A stretch of 64,000 bases of DNA from NCBI GenBank assembly GCA_027422505.1, contig JAPQWV010001072.1, positions 1-64,000 on the forward strand. Direction: 5' to 3'. The notes under the pieces were generated by a model. That model was not told where the DNA came from. It ran no database searches and worked only from the letters and a program-made list of their open reading frames with translations. Shown piece by piece: positions 12,020 through 23,954 of this stretch; the stretch's first letter is position 1, and every line of letters starts with the position of its first letter. The translations under genes were made by a program, and so were the position numbers. The DNA is from Craterostigma plantagineum (lineage: Eukaryota > Streptophyta > Magnoliopsida > Lamiales > Linderniaceae).

Positions 12020-13810
12020 TCAGAGTATCAATCCCTTTGGAGAAGATGGCTTCTTCTCGCTCGTGCCACCATGAATTGGAGCATAGCCTTCTAAAGGCTC
12101 GTCTCTTCCACCATGTTCTTGCTCGGACATCTTATTCATGGTCTTATGTCCAACTTCTTCGGCGGCCTTCTTCACCTTGCTGAAAGCGCCCGTGACCCAC
12201 GAAGCGCCAGTCAAGACATAACGGTTCTTCATAACTGCAGAGCCAGCGCTGCTGACCGTCTGCTCGGCGGCTGCGAAGGCAGACTTCGTCTTCTCAGAGA
12301 CCTGAAATTTCTGGTCAACTTCCTTTACCTTGTCGTTCACTATGCTCGCGCCTATGGTGATCTTCTCGCTCAAGCCTATCTTCTGATCCAATGAGGCCAC
12401 TTTGGCAGTTGCGGTGGAGATAAGCTGGTGCTTCTCGTCGAAGGCCTTCGCTTTGTTCACGGCGTCTTTGCCCAGGACGAAGCCCTTTGCTAGCATTGTG
12501 CTCACGACGTCCTCTGCTTTTTGGACGGCTGAGGTGGGCCCACTGACGTTCTTGTCTTCTGATGACTGCTGAGGGAAAAGAACACAAATACAGCGATATG
12601 AGACCCATTCATGCACTTACAATAGAAATGGAAATTCAGACCGCAATGTGCGCCGATGCTTCAGGTGGGAGGACATAGTCTGGCTGAAGATCGATGGAAA
12701 CTGGTTGATCAACAATTGTAGCGCCCTGCAAAATGCACAAACAGATAGTACTACAGTGCAACGAAGGGGAGGTTGGAAAATAGGTTCTCATTCAATCAGA
12801 AAGTTCCAATTAATGGACAGGCCTGCTTCTAGTGCTGCTACACATGTCTTGTATGAGTTAGAAAATAGTTCCCTAAACAGCGTCAGCCAGAGAGAATAGA
12901 GGATAAAAGGTTACCGATAGAAGTACGGCAGTTTCTGCACCTTCTGTGTCTTTGAAAGTGACAAATGCAGTTTGAGAGCGTTCATTCTCACTGGCAAAAT
13001 GAAATAATGGAATAAATAAGAGACAAAAGGAAGATAGTGCATTTACCATAATGGGATAAGACCAAGAACTCATTATTATAATAAACAATAGTGGGATAAC
13101 TTGTTTGATCCACTAGCCAGACCTTTTCATTTCAATATATTCAATAGTTCCAGAGAAGGAGAAGAACTCTTGGATCTCTTGCTCCCTCGCGCCAAGTGAC
13201 AAATTGCTAACTTTCACAGTTTTGATCTGACACGAAACACGTCGGCTATCAGTAAGAAAGAATAGGCAGATTTTTCTGACAAGGTACTATCCTGATAGAC
13301 GGGTTAATTTTTCTCTTCAACAATGATCTCTGCACTATTCAAGTTTTAGAACGTTTAGAGGGGAGCTATCTGCTTCTGTTAACCCCTAAAATCAGCTACC
13401 TGATCAACGGAATGAGATTATAAACTACACTTTGCATGATTAACAAGCAGATCAACCATCATCGGTAAGCCATAATAGCATTGAAGCGTTTGCTGCCTAT
13501 CGCCGTCAGCAACAGATGTAAAAAAGTCACAGCATTCAACAAGATAACCATCAAACTACCTCAAAACCCCATGCTACATGTCAAAATACGACAAATCAAA
13601 ATGCAATTTAACATTCTAGCGTCAACAACACATCATAAATTGGCAACAATTATATCCAATCGAGCTCAACGCACGCCGAATAAACGACACAAAGCCGCAT
13701 GACGTAAAATTGGGAGGTAACAACACCTTCAATACGTAAAAGGAAGGGAGAAGCAGCAACTACATAAATCGCAAATCCACGCGCAGGCGTTAAAAATTAC
13801 TAACCGACAT
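12020..13810 (-). CDS. ACD11-binding-partner-like RNA-recognition-motif protein
   Basis: Minus-strand gene whose first exon encodes only Met-Ser (ATG at 13808-13810). It is spliced over a roughly 575-bp intron to an RRM exon starting 'IKTVKVSNLSLGAREQEIQ' near 13228. The RRM continues with 'FFSFSGTIEYIEMKR' and 'QTAFVTFKDTEGAETAVLLS'. The C-terminal half is an amphipathic Ala/Lys-rich region, 'KAEDVVSTMLAKGFVLGKDA', including 'GASWVTGAFSKVKKAAEEVG', and ends 'SSPKGLIL' at 12020. This arrangement matches the BPA1 family, described in Arabidopsis as partners of the lipid-transfer cell-death regulator ACD11. All exons join in frame. Family members have degenerate RNP motifs, so RNA binding is not assured; the role in defence or cell death is inferred from the family only. 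Confidence 0.82.
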
Positions 13811-15208
13811 TTTGGCAGAGCTCTGATTGATTCTGCGAGATGACAAGAAATCGAAAAATGATTAATCGTCGAGATATGCGAAAAATTTCACAAGCTGAGC
13901 TTAGATGTTCCTATTTCCGATAGGAGACGGTGACCTTATTTCCTTCCACCTTACCCTATGGGACTTTTCAAACGATTTTAGAACGCACGGCAGCGAATTG
14001 GAGGAAAAAGCACAGGAGAGAAAGAGATGGACCGTGATTCCGACACGTGTCAGCCCGATAGACCCTCTAGTGTATTACACAATTAAATTCCACGATGTTA
14101 TTTTCACCGTTGTTTTTTTTTTTAAATATATTTCTAATAAATATAAAATCTACCCAAAACAGGTTTCACTGCTGCCTGACAGTTTTCATTTCAGTCGTCG
14201 TATAAAATTCAACAGCCAATTTGATTCATCTTTTGCGCCGGAGGGAAAGTAAGGATCGCGTTTGATCTCTCTGCTGAGTAGTTAGTAGCCATCGTCTCGT
14301 GCGGCCTACTTTAGAGGTGCAAATCTTTTTTGCGTTTATTCGGCTTTTACCTTCCTCTTTATCGTTGAAATTCGTCTAGGTTATCACCGTTGTGCGGTTT
14401 GGTCTTCCATTTCTTCCTTGGGCTTGTTGATTGTGTTGAAAAATCTTCAATTTAATGCTCAGCTTTCTATTTTTTTAATTTCGTAAGCTATCGGCCGTTG
14501 CGATTAGAATGGAGATCACAGGGTTACCTCTGATTAGCTCTGCTGAACTAATATAGGCTTGTTTTTGCGTTCCAACCTTTCTACTAGGAGGCTTTTATGG
14601 ATACCGTGTTTATGTTGATTGATTTTGAAGATCTTTTTGTTTTGTTTTTCGTTTCCTTATGAACGCCAATTAGGCGTGTTATTGTGATGTGAATTATATC
14701 TGTAAATCTTTGTTCTTTTTTATTTGGTTCCGTTCTTGTGGCTCATTAAACTTTTCTATTCTGAAAGATTATTCATTTGGCGGTATGCCATTAGAGTGCC
14801 TATTTTCTCTTGTTGTAGACTTTGTTGGTGTTAGGTCATCATACAACTGTGGCAGCGTGAAGTTAATGTTACTCTGTGCTTGATCTTTGATTTATTTAGG
14901 GAAAAAGGAGAAAGAAAATAGGAGGAGAATTCAGAATTTTTATCAATCAGATTATTTGATCTCGAGGGGCGGGGCTGGGCAGATAAATGTTGAACATGTT
15001 ATTCTGATTACCTTGTTTATGTCTTAAATTCTCCTTTTGTTTTATATGTTTTATTGAGAACATAGCATTGATGAAGTCAAAATGTTCAGTGGGATTTGCG
15101 GAACTCAATGGCTCGTGCAGCAAACGCGGCATAGATGGATGAAGATATTGTCCCAAATTTCTTCCATTTATATCGAGCCTTTTCTGGCGATTGACTCTAC
15201 GTTATCCA
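13811..15208 (+). other. Shared upstream region and probable spliced 5' leader of the acetyltransferase gene
   Basis: About 1.4 kb between the divergent ACD11-partner gene and the acetyltransferase ATG. The pyrimidine-rich stretch after 14230 looks like a transcribed leader with a long 5' UTR intron, but I cannot fix its ends. No convincing ORF is seen. Confidence 0.35.
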
Positions 15209-16459
15209 ATGGTAAATCACAGACATCCCTGCCGTCCAGTTATAGCGTATAGATCCTTAAGGCCATCTGACTTTGAGATCCTTGAGAAAATTCACGGTGA
15301 TCTGTTTCCCATAAGGTCAGATCAACCTTCTGTTTTTGCACCTACATGAATAATAGTGCCAGTCCCTTGCTTTTATTTTACAGAATGATGATTCTTTAGG
15401 TATGAAACCGAGTTCTTCCACAATGTTGTAAATGGCAATGGTATTGTGTCCTGGGGAGCTGTTGATCAAAATCGGCCCGAGGGGAAGAACAACGAACTCA
15501 TCGGATTTGTTACAGCAAAGTTCATTTCTGCCAAAGAAAGTGAGGTGCGTCTTCATGGGCTTGGTATTCAGTACCTTTATATAAATGGTCTCTTGTACGA
15601 CCTCATCAATTCGAGTGCTTTAATTTTTTTTTTCCTGAGCCGTATTTCTCTGTGCAGATTGACTTGGACTTCGATTCATCGAAATCGGACCAGACATTAC
15701 TATATATCTTAACCCTGGGAGTTGTAGAATCTTACAGAAACCTTGGAATAGGCAAGTTTTAAACATCTCTTGCCAAGTAATTTTCTGGGATGTACAGTTT
15801 GTGCTTTTTTTTATTCGAGAGTTTCTGTACTATTCTGTGATCTTGGATTTTGCAGCCAGTTCATTAATCAACGAGGTCTTAAAGTATGCCACAAGCATAT
15901 CAACTTGCCGGGCTGTTTATCTACATGTGATATCATACAATAATCCAGCAATGCATCTGTACGAGAAAATGTCCTTTAAGTGTTTGAGGAGGCTTTACAA
16001 TTTCTATTTCATCGACGGGCAGCATTACGATTCGTACCTATTCGTCTTCTTCGTGAACGGTGGTCGATCTCCTTGCTCACCTCTGTAAGTAACAATCTTT
16101 CTCCAGCATCTTTTTTATTGTTGGCCATGGTGTGGTCATATAATTTCCTACATGATATCATTCTTGGCAATGTGGTAATGATGATGGGGTGAACGCTAAT
16201 GCTGTGTATGACTGTCGAAGTCTTTAAACGTGATTTCTCGTATCTGTGCAGAGAACTCGTCGCTCTGTTACTTAGCTTCACAAAGAACGGTCTCAAGTCT
16301 GTAGCTGCAAAGCTGTGGAGGAACGAAGAGGTGAAGAAAATCTCGAGATGGGCTAAGTGTAACGAAAGTGGCTCTCTTCTTCCTACTACTTCTACTGTCC
16401 ATCATAACAAGAGGATGCTCATGATGGCCAAGGCCGACGACAGGTGTCAGTTTGCCTGA
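15209..16459 (+). CDS. GNAT N-acetyltransferase, NAA60/MCC1-like; contains a GC-AG intron
   Basis: Protein of about 260 residues starting at ATG 15209 ('MVNHRHPCRPVIAYRSLRPS') and ending at 16459. The GNAT fold is plain: 'EILEKIHGDLFPIRYETEFF', 'LIGFVTAKFISAKESE', and the acetyl-CoA loop in 'GVVESYRNLGIASSLINEVL', followed by 'VYLHVISYNNPAMHLYEKMSF'. The C-terminus is extended, as in NAA60 enzymes, which acetylate N-termini of membrane proteins. The Arabidopsis relative MCC1 has been described as a histone acetyltransferase affecting meiosis; the sequence does not decide the substrate. Exon 1 ends at 15315 and exon 2 starts at 15400. The intron 15752-15855 begins AG|GCAAGT rather than GT. The exons on both sides join in frame only with this GC donor. 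Confidence 0.87.
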
Positions 16460-16793
16460 GTTATAATACCCTATGGTTCTTTTCATGTGTATCTTAGCAA
16501 ATTGTACAACTTTTACTTACTATGCACATGTATGTCTTTTATATGTACTTGTATAATACTCCTATGTGATAATAACACTTGGCAAATTGGTTTTCTGAAG
16601 GCGTGCTACTTTTCGTTTCTCAGATGCGTGTAATAATCAAAGAACGTCTTTTTCATTATTGGAACAGTCCAAGTGATCAATGAAGGGTAGGTAACGTGAG
16701 AAGTTTGGTTTCTTGAAATGGACCACAGACAAGAGAAAAGAAAGGGCATATATACGCATACATAGAAACTACAAAGAAGCAAACTATAAAAGC

Positions 16794-17389
16794 ATGTCCT
16801 CCTCCGTTTTCTGTGGAAAGGTTAGCGTAGAGAGGCGAGTGGAGGTAGAAGCTGACGTGGCATGGAAGCTATGGGGAAGCCTAGAGATGGGCAGGTTGGT
16901 GGTTGAGTTTCTTCCTCATTTGTACAGAAGAATCGACGTCGTCGAAGGCGACGGCGGCACTGGGACTGTGATTGAGCTCTTCATTACACCAGGTTATTCT
17001 GAGATCTAACTAATAATGGACATTTCTTGATCATCTTCGTCGTCGTCGGCCTTCTGATTGATATGCGTAAGAAAAGAACAGGGAGCATACCTGGGATGAA
17101 ATCGCCGACGTCGTCGTACAAGGAGAAGTACGCCTTGATAGACGACGCTCGGCGGGTGAAGGAGGTTGAGGTGTTGGAGGGCGGATACCTCGACGCTGGG
17201 TTCGTCTCCTACCGTGTGGTCATGGAGGTCCTCGGCGGCGGCGGCGGAGGGGGCTCGCCGTCGTGCGTGCTCAGGACCACCGTCGAGTTCGAGCTCGGAG
17301 AGGAAGCTGCGTCGTCTAATGCGTCGCTCGTCTCCGTTCAGGCGATGGTCGATATAATGGAGCTTGCCCGTAGACACTTGATGGCCTAG
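16794..17389 (+). CDS. Bet v 1 / MLP / norcoclaurine-synthase-like protein
   Basis: Two exons (16794-16992 and 17082-17389) encode about 168 residues with the Bet v 1 layout. The first strand and helices include 'VEVEADVAWKLWGSLEMGRL', then 'VEGDGGTGTVIELFITPG', 'YKEKYALIDDARRVKEVEVL' and a long C-terminal helix ending 'MVDIMELARRHLMA'. Members bind small hydrophobic ligands; subsets are NCS-like enzymes, PR-10 proteins or major-latex-like proteins. A run of seven glycines after 'VVMEVL' lengthens a loop and is probably clone-specific expansion. No catalytic assignment is safe. The first Met was chosen because it begins the domain; the upstream ATG at 16713 is in the same frame but adds a Lys/Arg-rich stretch unlike the family. 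Confidence 0.82.
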
Positions 17390-18067
17390 CTAGCTTTCTG
17401 TCTTTAAGTCTTATCACCCATTTTCAAATCGATTTTTGGTAATATTATTATTAATTATTTTTATCAAACACCGTCGAACTAGGAAAGGGAGTAGACACCA
17501 CATTATTATTGGCTTTTCTTTTCTCCTACCAAACTTTCTTGGCACTTGGGCTGCAAATGTTGTTAGACCCTTCATTCTCCTTATCGACAGGTGGCGAAGG
17601 GGATCAACTTCTCTAGCATAATTCAATGCATTTAAAAATAAATTTTAAAGTAATTGTCGTGTGTATATTGTTTGTTGTTCAATTATGCAAATGTGGATTT
17701 GATCTATACTCCAACTAAATAGAACAACAGAAGAGATTTAATCCCTTAGCTAACTACCACCTGCCCAACCATCTTCTAACAGCGCAGACACTCTTTCAAT
17801 GCTTGATAAACACAACCTGCGACTTTTCCTTGCTCGCTTTAAATACCCTCTTAACATCTCATCTCAAGTCTTAATCTATCTATTCATAGGTCTACTATCT
17901 CAGTCCACTTTCCTTTTTCTCTCCTTTTTCATTTTTCTCCTCAAAATTAAAATCTATCTAAAGGTCAATCTCTATCTCATTCCACTTTCCTTTCACCTTT
18001 TTCCCTCTCCCCTTAAATAAAAATATCTCAAGAGAAAAATAGTAAAGAAAGAAAGAAATAAAAAAAG

Positions 18068-19342
18068 ATGGCACCTGCTACTGCTGCGAAGTTGGATTCG
18101 CCTGGTGAAAGAAGAGTGTGCGTTATGGATGCTTCTGGGCTCTTAGGAACGGCCCTCGTCAGCCGCCTATTGCAGCGAGGCTACGCCGTCCACGCCGCTC
18201 TGCACCGCCGTGGTATATCTCATTCTCAGCCAACGATTCCTTGTTTTTGGGTAATCGATCTTCATTCGCAGGTGAGATGCAAGTGAAATCGAGCGAAGAA
18301 GACAGGCTGAGAGTTTTCCGCGCCGACCCGTTGGATTATCACAGCATCATCGACGCTGTAAAGGGATGTTGTGCTCTGTTTTACTCTTTCGAGCTCTCGC
18401 CCGAACACCCTACCTACGATGTAAGGAAGAAGCTTCCTTTTTCCAGCCTTTATGCGAAAAATGTACATTGTCAATAGAGACTGATATGGGTTGCAGGAAT
18501 TAACGAGCGAGGTGGAGGCAAGGGCGGCGCACAACGTTTTGGAAGCGTGTGCCCAGACGGACACCGTAGAGAAGGTCGTGTTCACCTCGTCGGCCACGGC
18601 CGTCGTATGGCGGGACGGCGGCGGGCTGTCGCCGGACTTCGACGAACGAAGCTGGAGCGACGTAAACTTTTGTAGGAAGTTCAAGGTGAGCATCCCCCAA
18701 TTTCTATTCGACCGAGACTTTCTAGTTCTATCTCTCTCTCTATCTAATGGTGTCTAACGGCGGCGGCGGCGGAGGCGTCATCTCGGCCCTATACAGTTGT
18801 GGCACGGGTTATCTAAGACGGTGGCCGAGAAAACCGCCTGGGCAGTAGCGATGGACAGGGAGGTGAACATGGTGTCGGTCAACGGCGGGCTTTTGGTGCA
18901 TCCCAAGCTGAACGCCCAAGATCCGTACCTTTCCGGCGCGGCGGAGATGTTCAAAGGCGGCGTCTTTGCGACCGTAGATCTCAAATTTCTGACAAGCGCC
19001 CACATCTGCGCTTTCGAGGATCCATCGTCGTACGGAAGGTACCTATGCTTCAACCACGTCGTCAATAGTGGGAAGGACGTCGTCGAGCTAGCTAAAGTTC
19101 TGCTTCCCTCGTCAGCCCCACGACGGTAAAGAACTAATAACTGCTTTATGGTTTCCTTGTTTGCAGAAATCTATGGCCGTCAAAGAGCTAAAATACAGAA
19201 TGACGTGTGAAATTTCTGCAGGGATTACGGCGTGGAGGACGATGAAGTGCATCAGAAGAGAATTAGCAGCGAAAAGCTGGGCAAGCTTATGGTTGATTTC
19301 GATCCAAGGGTCAGCCTTGGGCCTGGAGATGCTTCGATCTGA
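18068..19342 (+). CDS. Cinnamoyl-CoA-reductase-like SDR protein (SNL6-like)
   Basis: Extended short-chain dehydrogenase of the DFR/CCR group in five exons, starting 'MAPATAAKLDSPGERRVCVM' and ending '...VSLGPGDASI' at 19342. Visible blocks are the degenerate nucleotide loop 'VCVMDASGLLGTALVSRLLQ', 'FRADPLDYHSIIDAVKGC', 'TVEKVVFTSSATAVVW', 'WHGLSKTVAEKTAW', 'VNMVSVNGGLLVHPKL' and 'YLCFNHVVNSGKDVVELAK'. The usual YxxxK catalytic pair reads His-x3-Lys here, and the classical GxxGxxG loop is changed. These changes fit the SNL6/CCR-like branch better than true CCR, so lignin-monomer reduction should not be assumed. Exons join in frame, including 18270 (…RRG|GEMQ) and the last exon after 19200. The leader upstream is pyrimidine-rich. 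Confidence 0.82.
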
Positions 19343-20853
19343 TTCAGCGCCTTACGACCGTTGGATTACTGTAATAACATACTGCGATAGAAATGTTCAT
19401 AGACAGATGAAGGAATAATGGCGAGGGAGGTTGAAGATTGAAGTAGCAGCAGATATTCGTTTTATGTGTTATTTCAATGATGTGATAAAACTGGCAAAAG
19501 GATTGCACAGATTTGTGATTTGTTCAGCTATAGCACATCGAAGCATCTTCGGCTTCTTTTTTCTTTCCAATGTCTATCAAATATGAATTATGATGGTAAG
19601 AAGCTTGAAAAAGGAATACGTTCTGAAACTAAGGTAGTGAAGTTGTGGAACCTTGAAGAAATAGGGACATTCTATAAGGAAGGGACCTGTTCCTATTTTT
19701 ATTAAGCAGAAGGGAGTGGATCGAAACAACTTAAATAGCACTTTTTCGTATTTATTCGAATTTTCAATTCGAATTTCTTTTACTAGATAAATGCTATTTT
19801 TTCTATGCGAATGTTATTCGAATAACTCAATTCAAGCTCTAATAATTCGAATAAAAATTCGACTAAACCGTTTTTGTTCGACAACGTCGATTTCAGGCTC
19901 TAAAATACGAAGATTCACTCAGATTTGGGGTTAATATGTTTAATAATCACGAACTCATCGATTAACATCTCATTTCGACATGAAATTTCAGTCGACGCGG
20001 ATCAAAATGATAATCAAACCTTCGATTTTTTTTTTCAACACCCAATCCCTTTTCAAATTAAAAATCTAGAATCGTTTTTTTTTTTAATTTCACACAAAAT
20101 TAATCCTATTTAACAAAAATTCCGGAGTTTTGGTTATTCTTCTTAAATTTGCATTTTATATTCTTCACTAAGTGGGCTAAGATTTGGACCAAAATATGGG
20201 CCTAGGCCCATTTACGTAGACCACGCATTCTCCGAAGGTAGGCCTGTTAGGATTTCGAAGAGTCAATTGCCGAAAACGACGAATCGTGACTGGTAAATCA
20301 GCGCAAGGAAAAAAAATAATAATCAAATAAACCCGAAGGCCCACGTTTGCAAATCGGCTTCTCCGTTTGAAGATTCGATGATTTCACGGAACTATGCCTT
20401 CAATCGATCCAGTCAATTTCAGCTTACCTCCACCAAATGTGATTTTGCCCTAATTGTTTGAATGGAAACCCTAACCCTAGCCCTAGCCATACCCGCAATC
20501 AGCGTTGTTTGAGCTCTTTTTTGCAAATTGCTTGTCCCGGATCTTTACTGCAGGTGTATGATCGGTTGGATCCCCAATTTTCGCCTTGATCTCTTAAATC
20601 TTCGATTTTTTTGGAGTGGTTTTGTGATTTGTTCGTCCTTTTAAGTTTTTAGGTAAATATTTGTTAGTGTAGTGTATTGCTGATGTGTGTGGGTTGGAAC
20701 AACCTAGTGTTGGGGCTATAATACCTTTTGGATGTATATCGTAAATGATCATCAAATCGTTTCTATATGATATTCATACACTTTGATTTTTAGATTCATT
20801 TTCTTATTGGATGTAGAGGATAGCTGATTTTGTTTGGAGATAAAGGTAAAGAT
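19343..20853. other. Intergenic region with TTCGAA-rich AT stretch and PWWP-gene leader
   Basis: No gene is recognised. From about 19745 to 19880 the sequence carries repeated ATTCGAAT-like palindromes in an AT-rich background. From about 20340 onward it looks like the promoter and leader of the PWWP gene, with a telobox-like CCCTAA run at 20466-20485. Confidence 0.45.
20466..20485 (+). promoter_or_regulatory. Telobox-like CCCTAA tandem in the PWWP gene leader
   Basis: AAACCCTAACCCTAGCCCTA lies about 370 bp before the ATG. Such interstitial telomere motifs are common near transcription starts of plant housekeeping and translation genes, where Myb-like factors bind. Function here is inferred. 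Confidence 0.5.
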
Positions 20854-23513
20854 ATGGTTAGCTCCGAATCGACTGGAGGACCTGTTGATTGCGGTGTTGG
20901 AAGTATAGTGTGGGTTCGAAGAAGAAACGGGTCTTGGTGGCCTGGAAAAATACTTGGCCCTGAAGAGTTATCGTTATCTCACGTGACAACTCCGCGTTCT
21001 GGAACTCCAGTCAAGCTTCTTGGCAGGGAAGATGCCAGTGTGTAAGTCCATGGTGCTCTTTAAATTTACGTTTTGGTCAAATACTAATGTACTGTGTTTC
21101 TATCACTAGTAAGCATGGTTGGATATCTTCTGTAATCTTTCCTGTCATTGAGTAACTATTTTTGCATGCGTATAATTCATGGTTGTTTCATTGAACATTT
21201 GTTGGATTGTATAGCAATGGTTTCTCTTTTCCACCATGGCTGTTAATATGAATTCGAAAAAAAAGAAAGAGCCGTTGCGTCGTTTCTACTTAGCTGTTAA
21301 TGTGAATGTTCGGGCTATCCATGTTACCAGGGATTGGTACAACTTGGAGAAGTCTAAGCGTGTAAAGGCATTCCGTTGTGGAGAATTCGATGACTGTATA
21401 GAGAGGGCGGAGGCTTCTCAGGGAATGCCTCCAAAGAAGAGGGAGAAATATGCACGTCGGGAAGATGCGATAATGCATGCAATTGAACTGGAGAGACAAT
21501 TGTTGGAGAAAAAATATGGAAAATTGGGGAATCCCAATAAACGACAGAAAAGGTCACCAGATGCAGTTACATCTTCAGAAATCTTCGAAAATGGAGCTGG
21601 AAGTAAAAAAGATCTCAAGTCTGTTAAGGTATCTGTTGCAAAGATAAATATCACAGACCAGCATCTGTATCATGAGACAGTTAAAGATGCAAACCAGCTG
21701 AGTGGTGATGATGATAGTGCGGTACCTAGGATGAGAGGCTTGCAGGACTTTGGTCTCCTCACTGCTCCACGGCCAAGTATGTTGCATTCCTTGGTAACCT
21801 AATACTTTAGGTTATTTTGTGCCTTCTGTTGTTTTTAATGAAAAGATTAGTAGTCCGTGGAAAAATGCTAAAGTGGTTAAACGTGCATCAAAAGCTGTTG
21901 TTTAAGTCCACAATAGATTTAGTTATTATGTTGATGATGATATATTTTTGGTATGTATCAGGAGATGATCTTTCGGGCGTTGGATCCCGTGCAAAGAGAA
22001 GCAGATATGCCTATTCGCCTTATGATTCTGGTGATTATGTGCTTGATAACCAGACTTTGTCCTCCCAAGTAGAGATACCAGTTTCTAAGCTAGAAGATAG
22101 TGAACATCCACATGATGCTGATGAAGACTGCAAGACAGGGTCGACAGAAGATACCGAAACAGATTGTTCTATTTCCGACTCTTTCGAATCTGATTCAGAT
22201 GATGAGATGACTGGACTTTCAGGTAGGACTTGATCTTTCTGATCTGTGTCATCATTATCGAGTTTGTGACTTAAATGTAGCTGTTTATATTTACTGTCTT
22301 ATTCACATATATTAGGCTTGCATTTTCTTGATTTCATGCCATACTTGCAGTTGGACGCTCATGCCTGACATATTCTGCAGTTCTTTGATGAAGAAAAAAA
22401 TTGGAAAATGATATTATATAATGAACTTCGTCAGTGACCAATTGTTGTGGTCATCTGATTATTTGATCCTTTTATCTGTGGTTAACTAATTCATTACTTA
22501 TGATCTTCTTTGTAGATGAATCTGCTTCAATAGAATTGAGACCCAAATATCCAAGGAGAATTGATGGTGAGGAAAACCATGGAAGTATTAGCAGCAGCGA
22601 TGATATTGCTGACTCTTCATACGGTGATGATCCTGAAACATTCAGTAGGGAGGCATCCAACCGACCGAGGGGTAAAAGAAATATCAGAAGTACTGGAAAG
22701 AGGTATCCAGATAGCACGGACATCGAAGTACCAAGACCACACATGAATGGTATTAAGAATCCTGGCTTTCGATCCGTTTACGCTGACAAGAACTTTAGGA
22801 ACCATACGACAAGATATGGATCAATGAGTCTAAACAGCAATGGCCATGATATTGCTGACATGGAGGGCTCAGCTTGGAATAATCAGACAAATGGATTCTG
22901 GGACGACTCTCTTGAGGAGTATGGGCATCATTCTATCTCTGGTAAATATGCACCAGGTGGTAAGAGTCTGCTGCTCGATGCTCAACTTAGAGTCGACGCC
23001 TACAACTACCCTAAGGATGTCCCACTCGTTTCATTGATTAGTAAGATAAATGGACACGCCATAATAGGCCATCCCATTAAAGTTGAAGTGCTTCATTCGA
23101 CTGATGACCGTTTCTTGCCTCAACCACTGAGGAGACTTACTCCGCTTACTTCTGTCTGGAAAACTGGTCGAAGAACAGCAAATCCCCGTGGAAGACGTTC
23201 GTTCTCATCCCTGACTCCTAATGGTGATGGCAAGCTGAATCCTCAGTTTCGTGAAGATGGAAATTTTCCCTTGGGATCATCAGATTTTGGAAATTTTGAT
23301 CAGGAGAAAATTTGCAGCCTGGAGTCTAATCCAAAGAAACGAATGCTTTCATCATTCGCATCAGAAGAGCAGAATCAGAGTGACTCCAAAAGTGGAGTTG
23401 GTGACTCTCAAGCCGATGAAGTGTTGCCCAAAGATGAATATATGCCAGAAGTTGTCACTTCTCTACCCGTTAGCCTGGTGTTTAGTAGGTTACATGAGGA
23501 GTTGAATCGGTGA
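20854..23513 (+). CDS. PWWP (Tudor-like) domain protein
   Basis: ATG 20854 opens exon 1, which holds the PWWP domain: 'GVGSIVWVRRRNGSWWPGKI' with the SWWP form of the PWWP signature. Exon 2 (from about 21331) continues the domain with 'DWYNLEKSKRVKAFRCGEFD' and a basic helical stretch. The rest is Ser/Asp-rich low-complexity sequence with a basic patch, 'RAKRSRYAYS'. A conserved C-terminal block follows, 'DVPLVSLISKINGHAIIGHP', and the end is 'VVTSLPVSLVFSRLHEELNR'. PWWP domains read methylated histone H3 and DNA, so a nuclear chromatin role is expected, but the partner is unknown. Junctions at about 21041, 21775/21962 and 22516 keep the frame. The gene sits tail-to-tail with the DUF1218 gene. 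Confidence 0.88.
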
Positions 23514-23954
23514 TTGAGATCAACATCAAATGGCATGACGTGGAATTCATCGGCGTTGTTTAGCCCTTGAGTTTAGTTTAGCCTGTTGTAAATTGTAGAT
23601 CAATAATGAATTCTTACCATTTTACAGTACACTGGGCTTTATTGCCAAACTTTTATGGTTTCTTGGACCAAACTGTAGGATTCAGCTGGTGTTTGTGTAG
23701 TTTTTGAAGATAATATTATATTTGAGAAGAAAAGGTTTTCAATGAGGATTCATCATGATCAGATTCTTGCAGCATTGCTTTGTGTTCTGCTCATTCTTAG
23801 GATTCTCCAAGGCTTGTAAGAAAATGGAACACACCGAAAATTCTTACTCCTAACAATCTTCAAACCCATTGTACAGCTCAAAGCCATGCATACAGACAGA
23901 TACTGCGTTTTAATCGCTATTTTAACGCCAAAAACTCGACAAAAGAGTGGCTAT

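Noticed and set aside
12113..12394. Plus-strand ORF over the ACD11-partner gene
   Set aside because: Antisense shadow of the conserved minus-strand exon.
20830..20853. Earlier start for the PWWP gene at 20830
   Set aside because: The codon there is TTG, not ATG; the first ATG in frame is 20854.
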